Made by a program: the position numbers and the translations under genes. Positions 33,319-41,542 of a DNA stretch of 64,000 nt are shown here, one piece after another. The notes below the pieces were generated by a model that made no database searches, was not told the DNA's origin, and was given only the letters and a program-made list of their open reading frames with translations. This DNA is from Streptomyces lincolnensis (GTDB lineage Bacteria > Actinomycetota > Actinomycetes > Streptomycetales > Streptomycetaceae). How positions within the stretch are numbered: the stretch's first letter is position 1; each line of letters opens with the position of its first letter. The DNA is taken from NCBI RefSeq assembly GCF_001685355.1, contig NZ_CP016438.1, positions 1,798,001-1,862,000 of the forward strand, written 5' to 3'.

Positions 33319-33939
33319 TCATGCCCCCAGGTGGCCCAGCGCACCCGGGTCCAGGGGATACGGCCGCTCCTCGGGCAACAGCTGTGCCGCGCGCTCCGGT
33401 TCACCCGCCCGCACCCGTGCGTGGATCTCCGCGGCCAGAGGCGTCACGTCCTCGATGCCCACGATCCACTCGTCCGCGTACCGGGCCGTGGCCTCGCCCG
33501 CGAGCCCCAGCTGAAGGGACCGGTACGGCAGCGGGTTCAGGTGCAGGTCCCGTTCCGGGTCCCACTGCACCCGCGCGGGTGCATCCCTCAACCGGCGCTT
33601 CCAGGCGGCCTGGTCACCGTGCAGCTCGGGCACGTGGTGGGACAGACACGCGTTGCGCAGGGCCCACTGGAACCCCGACCGGCTGATCTCGACGGCGAGG
33701 ACGGTCTCCTGACCCTCCTTCGTGCCCCATCCGCAGCGGTACATCATCCACAGGAACGACGGCTTGATCCAGGTCATGCGGTCGCGCTTCCAGGACGACG
33801 GGAAGCGGCCGGTGCGGGCGGCCGGGCCGCCGATCTCCGGGCGGTAGGCCTGGTAGACGGTGATCGTGGACTCCGTATGGCGGGCGCGCACACGGTACTT
33901 GGGCTCCTGCCCGACGGTACTGACTGACTGATCGTTCAC
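33319..33939 (-). CDS. DUF4291 family protein
   Basis: A 206-residue protein matching the DUF4291 pattern: YRVRARHTESTITVYQAYRPEIGGPA near the N-terminus, RFPSSWKRDRMTWIKPSFLWMMYRCGWGTKEGQE, then VQWDPERDLHLNPLPYRSLQLGL. The strongly conserved Arg, Tyr and Trp residues suggest an enzyme active site, but no function is known. GTG 33939 is chosen because relatives begin shortly before this block. It converges with the small ORF gene at 33105 (34 bp between stops) and diverges from the SnoaL-like gene. Confidence 0.85.
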   Translation of the reverse strand: MNDQSVSTVGQEPKYRVRARHTESTITVYQAYRPEIGGPAARTGRFPSSWKRDRMTWIKPSFLWMMYRCGWGTKEGQETVLAVEISRSGFQWALRNACLSHHVPELHGDQAAWKRRLRDAPARVQWDPERDLHLNPLPYRSLQLGLAGEATARYADEWIVGIEDVTPLAAEIHARVRAGEPERAAQLLPEERPYPLDPGALGHLGA

Positions 33940-34031
33940 GCGCCCAGCCTCGGCCCCCGACACCGGTCACGGCCACCGAATATCCCCGCGCCCCCCTTGG
34001 CGGCGCCCCCGCGATGCCCAACACTGAGCCG

Positions 34032-34511
34032 ATGACGCAGCGTGTGGAGCTAGCCACCGTGATGGACCGACTGGCCGTCGACGAACTGATCACCGACTAC
34101 GCGACAGCCGTGGACGACGGCGACTGGGAGGCGTACCGAGGTCTGTTCACCCCCGACGGGCGGGCGGACTACCGCTCGGCCGGCGGCATAGAGGGCGAAC
34201 CCGCCAGGGTCGCCGACTGGCTCGCGGAGAGCATGCGGCTGTTCTCGATGCGCCAGCATCTGATCGTCAACCGCCGGCTCCGCTTCGGCCTCCACGACCA
34301 GGACACCGGCGACACGGTCCGCGTCCGTGCCGACTACGTCAACCCCATGCGCCTCGCCGAGGACGAAGGCGCCGCGCCCGACTTCGTCTGCGGCGGCCGC
34401 TACGCCTTCGGGCTGCTGCGCACCCACGACGGCTGGCGGCTGCGCGAAGTCGTCGTACAGGAGAAGTGGCGGCGCCTGCCGAGTCCCGCTCCGGCACCTG
34501 TGATCAACTGA
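34032..34511 (+). CDS. SnoaL-like/NTF2-fold protein
   Basis: A 159-residue NTF2-like domain of the SnoaL_4 type: MDRLAVDELITDYATAVDDGDWEAYRGLFTPDGRADY is the typical first helix and strand, and YAFGLLRTHDGWRLREVVVQEKWR the final strands. Members are dehydratases, isomerases or cyclases, or ligand-binding proteins; the DY...D pattern fits but the substrate cannot be predicted. AACACT (34020-34025) 6 nt before ATG 34032 suggests a leaderless mRNA. The lnt-like gene follows 71 bp downstream. Confidence 0.82.
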   Translation: MTQRVELATVMDRLAVDELITDYATAVDDGDWEAYRGLFTPDGRADYRSAGGIEGEPARVADWLAESMRLFSMRQHLIVNRRLRFGLHDQDTGDTVRVRADYVNPMRLAEDEGAAPDFVCGGRYAFGLLRTHDGWRLREVVVQEKWRRLPSPAPAPVIN

Positions 34512-34582
34512 GCCGGGATCCTTGAGGTCCCGGGCGCCCGCGACGCGCACACTGGAGTCACCCACGGGGTAGGAGGCGCCGT

Positions 34583-36148
34583 ATGAAGACGTTCGGCCAC
34601 CGGCTCGCCTCCCCGTGGCGGCGCTCGACCGCCGCCGCGCTGGCGGGCGCCCTCCCTGTCCTCGCCTTCCCCGCACCCTCCCTGTGGTGGTTCGCCTACG
34701 TCGCCCTCGTCCCCTGGATCCTGCTGATCCGCTCGGCACCGACCGGGAAGCGGGCGGCGTACGACGGCTGGTGCGGCGGGTTCGGCTTCATGCTGGCGAT
34801 GCACCACTGGCTGCTGCCGAGCCTGCATGTGTTCACGTTCGTCATCGCCGCGCTGCTCGGCGCGCTGTGGGCCCCGTGGGGCCTGCTGGTGCGCCGCTGT
34901 CTGGCCGGGGCGCCCTCGTGGGGCCGGATCGCGGCCGCGCTCGTCGTCCTGCCGTCGGGCTGGCTGGCGGTGGAACTCGTGCGGTCCTGGCAGGGACTCG
35001 GCGGCCCCTGGGGCGTGCTCGGCGCCAGTCAGTGGCAGGTGGAGCCGGCGCTGCGGCTGGCCTCGGTGGGCGGCGTATGGCTGCTCAGCTTCCTGGTGGT
35101 CACCGTGAACGTGGCGGTCGCCGTCCTGGCCGCGGTCCGCGCGTCGCGGGTGCCGGCCGTGGCCGCCCTGGCCGCGACCGCCGTGGCGGCTTCGGCGGCC
35201 TGGGTGTGGTCGCCGCGCCCCGACACCGGGAGGCAGGCCAGGATCGCGGTCGTCCAGCCCGGTGTCGTCAAGGGCGGCGACCAGCGCTTCGTACGCGAGG
35301 AACAGCTCACCCGCGAGCTGGCCGGCCGGGACGTGGACCTGATCGTCTGGGGCGAGAGCAGCGTCGGCTTCGATCTCGGCGACCGGCCCGACCTGGCCCG
35401 TCGGATCGCGGCGCTCTCCCGCGAGACCGGCGCCGACATTCTGGTCAACGTGGACGCCCGGCGCTCCGACAGGCCCGGCATCTACAAGAGCTCGGTCCTC
35501 GTCGGACCCGGGGGCCCGACCGGTGACCGCTACGACAAGATGCGGCTGGTCCCCTTCGGCGAGTACATCCCGGCCCGCTCGCTGCTCGGCTGGGCGACCT
35601 CGGTCGGCAAGGCGGCGGGCGAGGACCGCAGGAAGGGCTCCGGGCAGGTGGTGATGGACGTCGGGCACGGGCTGCGGATCGGCCCGATGGTGTGCTTCGA
35701 GACCGCCTTCCCCGACATGACCCGCCATCTCACCGAGGACGGCGCGGACATCCTGGTCGGCCAGTCCGCCACGTCGACGTTCCAGCAGAGCTGGGCCCCC
35801 GGGCAGCACGCCACGCTCGCCGCCCTGCGGGCCGCCGAGACGGGCCGCCCGATGGTCCACGCGACGCTGACGGGCGTCTCCGCCGTCTACGACGCGAGCG
35901 GCCGGCGCATCGGCCCGTGGCTCGGTACGGACGCGAGCACCACCCGGGTGTACGAGGTTCCGCTGGCGGGCGGCGTCACGCCGTACGTCCGTTACGGCGA
36001 CTGGGTGCTGCACGGGGTGCTGCTGGTCCTCGCCGGGTGGGCCGTGGCCGAGGGCGCGCGCCTCCTCCGGCTCAGGCGGCCCGCTCCCGCACCGCCCGTA
36101 CCACCCGTTCGCACAGTTCGTGAGTCGCCAGCGCGTCCCGGGCGCTGA
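34583..36148 (+). CDS. lnt: Apolipoprotein N-acyltransferase
   Basis: A 521-residue membrane enzyme that N-acylates the lipid-modified cysteine of lipoproteins. An N-terminal membrane part (~15-205) precedes a periplasm-side nitrilase domain with the catalytic triad E258 (WGESSVGF), K319 (YDKMRLVPFGEYIP) and C371 (MVCFETAFPD). ATG 34583 has TAGGAGG about 6 nt upstream. The last 77 bp overlap the convergent Gfo/Idh gene on the other strand. Streptomyces often have two Lnt homologues; this may be either. Candidate lipoprotein substrates in the window are at 37770-38258, 39774-41354 and perhaps 44476-44904. Confidence 0.92.
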   Translation: MKTFGHRLASPWRRSTAAALAGALPVLAFPAPSLWWFAYVALVPWILLIRSAPTGKRAAYDGWCGGFGFMLAMHHWLLPSLHVFTFVIAALLGALWAPWGLLVRRCLAGAPSWGRIAAALVVLPSGWLAVELVRSWQGLGGPWGVLGASQWQVEPALRLASVGGVWLLSFLVVTVNVAVAVLAAVRASRVPAVAALAATAVAASAAWVWSPRPDTGRQARIAVVQPGVVKGGDQRFVREEQLTRELAGRDVDLIVWGESSVGFDLGDRPDLARRIAALSRETGADILVNVDARRSDRPGIYKSSVLVGPGGPTGDRYDKMRLVPFGEYIPARSLLGWATSVGKAAGEDRRKGSGQVVMDVGHGLRIGPMVCFETAFPDMTRHLTEDGADILVGQSATSTFQQSWAPGQHATLAALRAAETGRPMVHATLTGVSAVYDASGRRIGPWLGTDASTTRVYEVPLAGGVTPYVRYGDWVLHGVLLVLAGWAVAEGARLLRLRRPAPAPPVPPVRTVRESPARPGR

Positions 36149-36977
36149 GCACCTTGCCGGCGCGCACCGCGTCGAGGAAGGCGAGCACCGCCTGCTCGAT
36201 GCCGCGCTGGCGGGCCACCGGAACCCAGTCGCCGCGCCGCCGCACGGTCGGCTGGCCCTTGTGGTCGATCACCTCGGCGAGGTTGACCACCTGGCGCTTG
36301 GTGTCCTGTCCCGACACCTCCAGGACCTCCTCGGCGGAGCCGCTGAGCCGGTTCATCACGCCCAGCGCGGTGAAGCCGTCCCCGGCCAGCTGGAGCACGA
36401 CGTGGTGCAGCAGCCCGTTCTCCGTGCGGGCGCGGACGGTCACGTCGTCGATCGGTCCGGGCACCAGGAACCGCAGGGTGTCGACGACATGGATGAAGTC
36501 GTCGAGGATCATCGAGCGCGGCTCCTCCGGCAGCCCGATCCGGTTCTTCTGCATCAGGATCAGCTCGCGCGGGTGGTCGGCGCACTGCGCGTACCCGGGG
36601 GCGTAGCGCCGGTTGAAACCGACGACGAGCGAGATGTCGCGTGCCTCCGCGAGCTCCACCAGCCGCTCGGAGTCGGCCAGTTCGTACGCCAGGGGCTTGT
36701 CGACGTACGTCGGTACCCCCGCCTCCAGCAGCCGCGTCACGATCTCCGGGTGCACGGCGGTCGGCGCGTGGACGAAGGCCGCGTCGAGTCCGACGGCGAG
36801 GAGCGCGTCCAGGTCGGCGTGGCGCTGCCCCGCGGGCAGATGCAGGCTGTCGGCGACCCGGGCGAGCGTCGCGGGAGTGCGGGTCTGAAGGTGCAGCTCG
36901 ACGTCGGGACGGCTGCCGAGTACCGGCAGATACGCCTTCTGAGCGATGTCACCGAGTCCGATGCAGCCGACCTTCAC
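36072..36977 (-). CDS. Gfo/Idh/MocA family oxidoreductase
   Basis: A 301-residue NAD(P)-dependent oxidoreductase. The Rossmann loop is VGCIGLGDIAQKAYLPVL (3-20) and the family E/D-K-P motif appears as YVDKPLAYEL; VVGFNRRYAPGYAQ and ILDDFIHVVDTLRFLV are the usual C-domain core with the catalytic-type D...H. Such enzymes oxidise sugars, inositols or reduce imines; the substrate is unknown. GTG 36977 is preceded by GGAGGAGAG. Four 11-bp iterons lie 31-71 bp upstream of the start. It overlaps lnt tail to tail by 77 bp. Confidence 0.9.
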   Translation of the reverse strand: MKVGCIGLGDIAQKAYLPVLGSRPDVELHLQTRTPATLARVADSLHLPAGQRHADLDALLAVGLDAAFVHAPTAVHPEIVTRLLEAGVPTYVDKPLAYELADSERLVELAEARDISLVVGFNRRYAPGYAQCADHPRELILMQKNRIGLPEEPRSMILDDFIHVVDTLRFLVPGPIDDVTVRARTENGLLHHVVLQLAGDGFTALGVMNRLSGSAEEVLEVSGQDTKRQVVNLAEVIDHKGQPTVRRRGDWVPVARQRGIEQAVLAFLDAVRAGKVLSARDALATHELCERVVRAVRERAA

Positions 36978-37007
36978 AAGGCTCTCCTCCAGCGGTTGCC
37001 TGCCGGG

Positions 37008-37048
37008 TTCTGCCGGCGTTCTGCCGACGCTCTGCCAGCGTTCTGCCG
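37008..37048. repeat. Four 11-bp tandem iterons upstream of the Gfo/Idh gene
   Basis: TTCTGCCG or its one- or two-base variants start at 37008, 37019, 37030 and 37041, exactly 11 bp apart, with a CG-type spacer between. On the minus strand they lie just downstream of a TATGCT -10-like box (37050-37055), so they may be in the 5' leader of the Gfo/Idh mRNA. Confidence 0.75.
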
Positions 37049-37144
37049 GAAGCATACGACCGCCGCGTAAGCCACCGGCCGGTGAGCCGTCCCCGGAGCC
37101 GGAAATCGCTGGTGACCAGGGGTGAGTTGGGCCAGGATGCGGGG

Positions 37145-37657
37145 ATGACCACTGAACGCAGCGAACCCGCCACCACCGCCGACGAACGCACCATGCTGGA
37201 GGGCTGGCTGGACTACCACCGCCAGACCCTGGCCTGGAAGTGCGAGGGACTGACCGACGCCCAGCTCAGGACCGCCGCCGTGGAGCCGTCCGAGCTGTCC
37301 CTGATGGGGCTGGTGCGGCACATGGCGGAGGTCGAGCGAGGCTGGTTCCGCAAGGTGCTGGTCGACGACGATCCCGGGCCGATCTACTACAGCGACGCCG
37401 ACCCGGACGGCGAGTTCCACCTCACCGAGGCCGACACCTGGAAGGAGGCGTACGCCACCTGGCAGGCCGAGATCGACACCGCCCGGAAGAACGCCGCCCG
37501 CTTCGGCCTGGACGACATCTCCGTGGGCAGGAGCAAGCGCACCGGTGACCGGTTCAACCTGCGCTGGATCTACACCCACATGATCGAGGAGTACGCGCGG
37601 CACAACGGCCACGCCGACCTGATCCGCGAGCGCGTCGACGGTGCCATAGGGGACTGA
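37145..37657 (+). CDS. DinB/DUF664 family protein
   Basis: A 170-residue four-helix-bundle protein of the DinB/YfiT-like superfamily: MLEGWLDYHRQTLAWKCEGLTDAQLRTAAVEPSELSLMGLVRHMAEVERGWF with the first metal histidine, and WIYTHMIEEYARHNGHADLIRERVDG with the second pair (H and H). Members are metal-dependent; in actinomycetes some are thiol (mycothiol) transferases, others unknown. ATG 37145 has CAGGAT 6 nt before it (leaderless-like), although GCGGGG could act as a weak ribosome binding site. It is divergent from the Gfo/Idh gene. Confidence 0.88.
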   Translation: MTTERSEPATTADERTMLEGWLDYHRQTLAWKCEGLTDAQLRTAAVEPSELSLMGLVRHMAEVERGWFRKVLVDDDPGPIYYSDADPDGEFHLTEADTWKEAYATWQAEIDTARKNAARFGLDDISVGRSKRTGDRFNLRWIYTHMIEEYARHNGHADLIRERVDGAIGD

Positions 37658-37769
37658 CGTCACCTCCGCGGGGCGCGCGCCCTCCGTACGGGGTCGGAGA
37701 TCACCCGTGTGGGGCAACCTCCGCTTGTCCACTGCCCCAAAGGCGGCTCGACCCACCAGAGTTGCGCGG

Positions 37770-38258
37770 GTGCATCGAACGACGACCACCGCAACGCTCC
37801 TGGTCACCGTGGCTGTCTCGGCCCTCGCCGGCTGTGTGACGATCCAGCGCCCGCCCGCGTCCGGTCCGCCGGCGGCGCCGTCCCAGCCGTCGGCGCCCCG
37901 ACCGGACGGGCCGTCGGAGCCGCAGATCGTGCAGGCACCGGCCCGCGAGGCCCTGGAAATGATCGGCCCGTCCCGCCGCCCCACCCCGACCGCGTCCACG
38001 ACCGCGACGCAGGGCGCCGCCCCCTCGCTCCGCGCGCGCCCGCAGCAGCCGCCGCGCTCGCACCCGTCCCACCCCGAACGTCCGCGACCGCGCGGCCCCG
38101 AGGCCCGCCACCCCGGGCGACCGCACGTCGAGATCCCCGACGTGGCCCGGACGATTCCCCGGAACCAGCAGGACGTCTGTGCCCTCGGCAAGCAGTACGG
38201 CAAGTGGCGGGCGGACAGCCCCGAGGCCATGATCTGCGAGCAGACCTACGTGCGTTGA
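37770..38258 (+). CDS. Putative lipoprotein with Pro-rich region and short C-terminal domain
   Basis: A 162-residue protein with a lipoprotein signal (TTTTATLLVTVAVSALAGC; Cys near residue 21). Residues ~25-125 are Pro/Ala/Ser/Arg-rich and disordered, followed by a compact C-terminal segment, VARTIPRNQQDVCALGKQYGKWRADSPEAMICEQTYVR, with two Cys that may form a disulfide. GTG 37770 is chosen because upstream residues would spoil the signal peptide. Probably anchored outside the membrane; function unknown. Opposite-strand open frames here are artefacts of the Pro/Arg-rich composition. Confidence 0.7.
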   Translation: MHRTTTTATLLVTVAVSALAGCVTIQRPPASGPPAAPSQPSAPRPDGPSEPQIVQAPAREALEMIGPSRRPTPTASTTATQGAAPSLRARPQQPPRSHPSHPERPRPRGPEARHPGRPHVEIPDVARTIPRNQQDVCALGKQYGKWRADSPEAMICEQTYVR

Positions 38259-38359
38259 GGATCTGCGGGCGTTGAGGTCCCGGGGGGGGCTGGTCCTAAG
38301 GTCCGCCCTCCCCGCGGCCCCTCCCCCGTCGGAGCCCGTCCGAGCCGCCCCGTCGGGTC

Positions 38360-38857
38360 CTACGCCCGGCCGCCGGCCCCGTCTCCCTCGCCGAGCCGTA
38401 GCTCCAGACGGCTGATCGCCCCCCGTACCCCGTCGCCGTAACCGTCGTCGCCCAGAGCGTCGGACGCTCCCCGCGCCCGGCGCAGATGGGTGCGGGCGGC
38501 TTCCGTGCGGCCGAGTTTCACGTAGTCGGCGGCCAGGTTCAGATGGAGCGAGGGGTACAGCGCGCGCACCGCGAGCGCTCCCTCGTAGGCCTGGAGCCGG
38601 TCGTTGGTCAGCTCCTCGGCGGCCGTCAGGGCCCTGAGGTCCCAGGCGAGTTCGTCGAACGGGTCGTCCTGGGTGTCGGCCATGTAGTGGGCGAGCGTGC
38701 AGCGGTGCAGCGGGTCGCCGTCCTCGCCGATCTCCGTCCAGAGATCGAGGAACCGCTGCCGGGCCTCCTCGCGGTCGCCCGCGTGATGCAGCATCACGGC
38801 CTGTCCGATCCGTGTCAGGAGCCCGTCCACGGCCGCCTGCCCCTGTCGCTCCGCCAC
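38360..38857 (-). CDS. Tetratricopeptide-like helical protein
   Basis: A 165-residue, almost entirely helical acidic protein. DREEARQRFLDLWTEIG, PLHRCTLAHYMADTQDDPFDELAWDLRALTAA and SLHLNLAADYVKLGRTEAARTHLRRA have TPR-like spacing of small and aromatic residues, so it may be a protein-protein adaptor. GTG 38857 is preceded by GGAGGA, which decides the start over a longer frame to 38932. Its start is 111 bp beyond the ung stop on the same strand, so co-transcription behind ung is possible. Confidence 0.75.
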   Translation of the reverse strand: MAERQGQAAVDGLLTRIGQAVMLHHAGDREEARQRFLDLWTEIGEDGDPLHRCTLAHYMADTQDDPFDELAWDLRALTAAEELTNDRLQAYEGALAVRALYPSLHLNLAADYVKLGRTEAARTHLRRARGASDALGDDGYGDGVRGAISRLELRLGEGDGAGGRA

Positions 38858-38968
38858 CGCGTCCTCCGCACACTCATGGGCTGTTCGTCCCGACGCTAGC
38901 CGCAGCCACTGACAATCCCGGTCAGGCGGCACCGGGCCGGCCGGACGGGAACCGGCCCGGCCACGAGG

Positions 38969-39652
38969 TCAGCCCAGGTTCGGGATGCGCCAGTCGATCG
39001 GCTCGTGGCCCTGCTGGGCGATCGCCTCGTCGATCTGCGTGAACGGGCGGGAGCCGAAGAACTTCTTCGCCGACAGCGGGGAGGGGTGCGCGCCCTTGAC
39101 CACGATGTGCCGGCTCTCGTCGATCAGCGGGAGCTTCTTCTGCGCGTAGTTGCCCCAGAGCACGAAGACGGCCGGGTCGGGCCGCTCGGCCACCGCCCGG
39201 ATCACCGCGTCGGTGAACTTCTCCCAGCCGCGGCCCTTGTGCGAGTTGGCCTCGCCGCCGCGGACCGTGAGCACCGCGTTGAGCAGCAGGACGCCCTGCC
39301 GGGCCCACGGCATGAGGTAGCCGTTGTCGGGGATCTCGTGTCCGAGCTCCTCCTTCATCTCCTTGTAGATGTTGCGGAGCGAGGGCGGGGTCTTCACGCC
39401 GGGGCGGACCGAGAAGCACAGACCGTGGCCCTGGCCCTCGCCGTGGTACGGGTCCTGACCCAGGACGAGGACCTTCACGCCCTCGTACGGCGTCGCGTCG
39501 AGGGCGGCGAAGACCTCCTCGCGCGGAGGGTAGACGGGGCCCTTCGCCCGCTCCTCCTCGACGAAGTCCGTCAGCTCCTTGAAGTAGGGCTTCTGAAGTT
39601 CGTCGCCCAGAACCCCGCGCCAGGACTCGGGCAGCATGGCGATGTCGGTCAC
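38969..39652 (-). CDS. ung: Uracil-DNA glycosylase
   Basis: A 227-residue family 1 uracil-DNA glycosylase that removes uracil from DNA to start base excision repair. Motifs are VLGQDPYHGEGQGHGLCFS (64-82) with catalytic D67, LLLNAVLTV, and GAHPSPLSAKKFFGSRPF with the second catalytic His. Length fits the family. GTG 39652 is preceded by AAGGAAG; a longer frame to 39679 lacks support. It is notable that two predicted deaminase proteins in the same window could generate uracil in DNA, although no direct link is shown. Confidence 0.96.
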   Translation of the reverse strand: MTDIAMLPESWRGVLGDELQKPYFKELTDFVEEERAKGPVYPPREEVFAALDATPYEGVKVLVLGQDPYHGEGQGHGLCFSVRPGVKTPPSLRNIYKEMKEELGHEIPDNGYLMPWARQGVLLLNAVLTVRGGEANSHKGRGWEKFTDAVIRAVAERPDPAVFVLWGNYAQKKLPLIDESRHIVVKGAHPSPLSAKKFFGSRPFTQIDEAIAQQGHEPIDWRIPNLG

Positions 39653-39702
39653 GTCAACTTCCTTACGGTGTGCGGTCACTGGGTGGGGCCACCACGTCGT
39701 GC

Positions 39703-39736
39703 GGTCGCTTCCAGGTCTCTGAACCTACAGGCGACC
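39703..39736. terminator. Hairpin between the substrate-binding protein gene and ung
   Basis: GGTCGC (39703-39708) pairs with GCGACC (39731-39736), and AGGT (39713-39716) with ACCT (39723-39726) inside it. It lies downstream of the binding-protein stop and upstream of ung on the minus strand, so it could be a terminator or part of the ung leader. Confidence 0.45.
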
Positions 39737-39773
39737 ACTGACAGCCGCCCCCACGGACCGCACAACCGGGCTG

Positions 39774-41354
39774 CTACCAGGCGGTCTTCCAGGACAGCTC
39801 CCACATGACCATCATCGTCGCCGGGTCGATGACCTTCTCCAGGCCGGCGATCTCCTCGTTCGCGGCCACGTACTGCTTGCCCTGCCACAGCGGCACCAGC
39901 CGGGCGTCTTCCACGAGGATCCGCTGGGCGGCCACGATCTGGTCGGCCACGGCCGCCCGGTCGCTCTCCGCGCGTGACTGCGGCAGCAGCTTGCCGGTGA
40001 TCTCGGGCGAGTCGTAGGGCGTGCCGAGCGCGTTCTGCTGGCCGACGAAGGGCGCGATGAAGTTGTCGGCGTCGTTGAAGTCGGGGAACCAGCCGCGCCC
40101 GAACACCGGGTACTCGCCCTTCTGGTAGCCCTCGACGTAGGTCTTCCAGGGACGGCTCTTGAGCGTGACCGTGAACAGCTCGGAGGCCTCCAGCTGCCGC
40201 TTCAGCTCCTCGAAGGCGGGCTTGGTCGTCGAGCCGTAGCGGTCGCTGGTGTACCAGAGGGTCAGCGGGACCCGGTCGGTGATGCCCGCTTCCGTGAGGA
40301 TCGACTTCGCCTTGGTCACGCTGGGGGTGCCGAAGTCGTCGAGGAAGCCGTTGGTGTGGCCCACCAGACCTCTGGGGATCATGGAGTACAGCGGCTCGAC
40401 GGTGTCCTTGTAGATGTTGTGGGCGAGCGCCGGGCGGTCGATGACCTGGGCGACCGCCTTGCGGACCGCGGGCTTGGCGGCCCATGGGTCGCTGGGGTTG
40501 AACACCAGGTAGCTGATCTCGGTGGTGGGGTTGGCGACGAGCTGGAGCCCCTCCGCCTTCTGGTTGACCTCGATGTCCACGGTGTCCGAGGCGCCGAGAC
40601 CGCGGTAGATGACCGAGATCTGCTTGTCCTTGAGGGCCTTGACCATCTCGTCCGACTGCTGGAAGTAGCGGATGGTGACGGCGTTGTTCTTCCGGTCCGC
40701 GATGCCCTTGTAGTTGCCGTTGCGGACCAGCTCGGCCTTCTTGCCCTCCTCGTAGGAGGAGAGGCCGTAGGGCCCGGAGCCGCTGATCCTGCCGTCCTTG
40801 CGGAGCTCGTCCGCGGGGTACTCGTCGGGGTTCACGATCGACATGGCGGGCGTGGTGAGCACCAGGGGGAAGGTGGCGTCGGGCTGGCTGAGGTGGAAGA
40901 CGACCTCACGGTCGCCCTTGGCCTGCACCCGGTCGAGGGTGGCCAGCAGACCGGCGGGGCCACCGTTGACGTTGATCGACCTGATCCGGTCGAAGGAGTG
41001 CTTGACGGCCTTGGCGTCCAGCCGGTCGCCGTTGGAGAACTTCAGGCCCTCGCGCAGCGTGCAGCTGTACACAGTGCTCGAACTGTCCGTGAACGCACAG
41101 TTCTCGGCGGCGTCGGGCTCGGGCTCGGACGCGCCGGGGCTGTAGTTCAGGAGGGTCTGGTACACGTTGCGGAACAGTTCCCAGGAGTTGTCCCAGGAGG
41201 CCGCGGGATCCAGCGTGGCGGGAGCACTGGTCGTCCCCACGACGACCGGCTTCTCGTCTCCGGAGGCGTCCGAGGAGAACACCCCGCATCCGGCCAGCAC
41301 GGATATGGACGCGACGGCCGCGAGCGGCGGCAGGTATCGGTTCCGGATGAACAC
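39774..41354 (-). CDS. ABC transporter oligopeptide/dipeptide substrate-binding lipoprotein
   Basis: A 526-residue SBP family 5 extracytoplasmic binding protein. Lipobox LAGC ends at C23. VVVGTTSAPATLDPAASWDN, YQTLLNYSPGASEPEPDAAENC and LREGLKFSNGDRLDAKAVKHSFDRI are the family signatures, and YLVFNPSDPWAAKPAVRKAVAQVIDR the conserved middle. It would present oligopeptides or similar ligands to an ABC permease. No permease or ATPase gene is nearby, so it is an orphan component here. GTG 41354 has GAGGAG about 9 nt upstream. Confidence 0.92.
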   Translation of the reverse strand: MFIRNRYLPPLAAVASISVLAGCGVFSSDASGDEKPVVVGTTSAPATLDPAASWDNSWELFRNVYQTLLNYSPGASEPEPDAAENCAFTDSSSTVYSCTLREGLKFSNGDRLDAKAVKHSFDRIRSINVNGGPAGLLATLDRVQAKGDREVVFHLSQPDATFPLVLTTPAMSIVNPDEYPADELRKDGRISGSGPYGLSSYEEGKKAELVRNGNYKGIADRKNNAVTIRYFQQSDEMVKALKDKQISVIYRGLGASDTVDIEVNQKAEGLQLVANPTTEISYLVFNPSDPWAAKPAVRKAVAQVIDRPALAHNIYKDTVEPLYSMIPRGLVGHTNGFLDDFGTPSVTKAKSILTEAGITDRVPLTLWYTSDRYGSTTKPAFEELKRQLEASELFTVTLKSRPWKTYVEGYQKGEYPVFGRGWFPDFNDADNFIAPFVGQQNALGTPYDSPEITGKLLPQSRAESDRAAVADQIVAAQRILVEDARLVPLWQGKQYVAANEEIAGLEKVIDPATMMVMWELSWKTAW

Positions 41355-41542
41355 GCGCTTGCTCCTCGAAATGCCGTACCAAGAGTTGGCAGACCTTACC
41401 GCAGCGCTCCGCCCGCTGAACCTACCTTCGAATCGACCGGTTGATCGAATTTCCTTGACTACGTTGTCATCGGACCGTGCGGGCCCGTATCCGGCGGCAC
41501 GGGCGCCCGCGTCGGCGGGTGCCCGTGCCGTGGTGCCGAAGG

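Noticed and set aside
37008..37048. Iterons as a plasmid-type replication origin
   Set aside because: Only 11-bp units, no rep gene and no AT-rich unwinding region; they lie in a gene leader.
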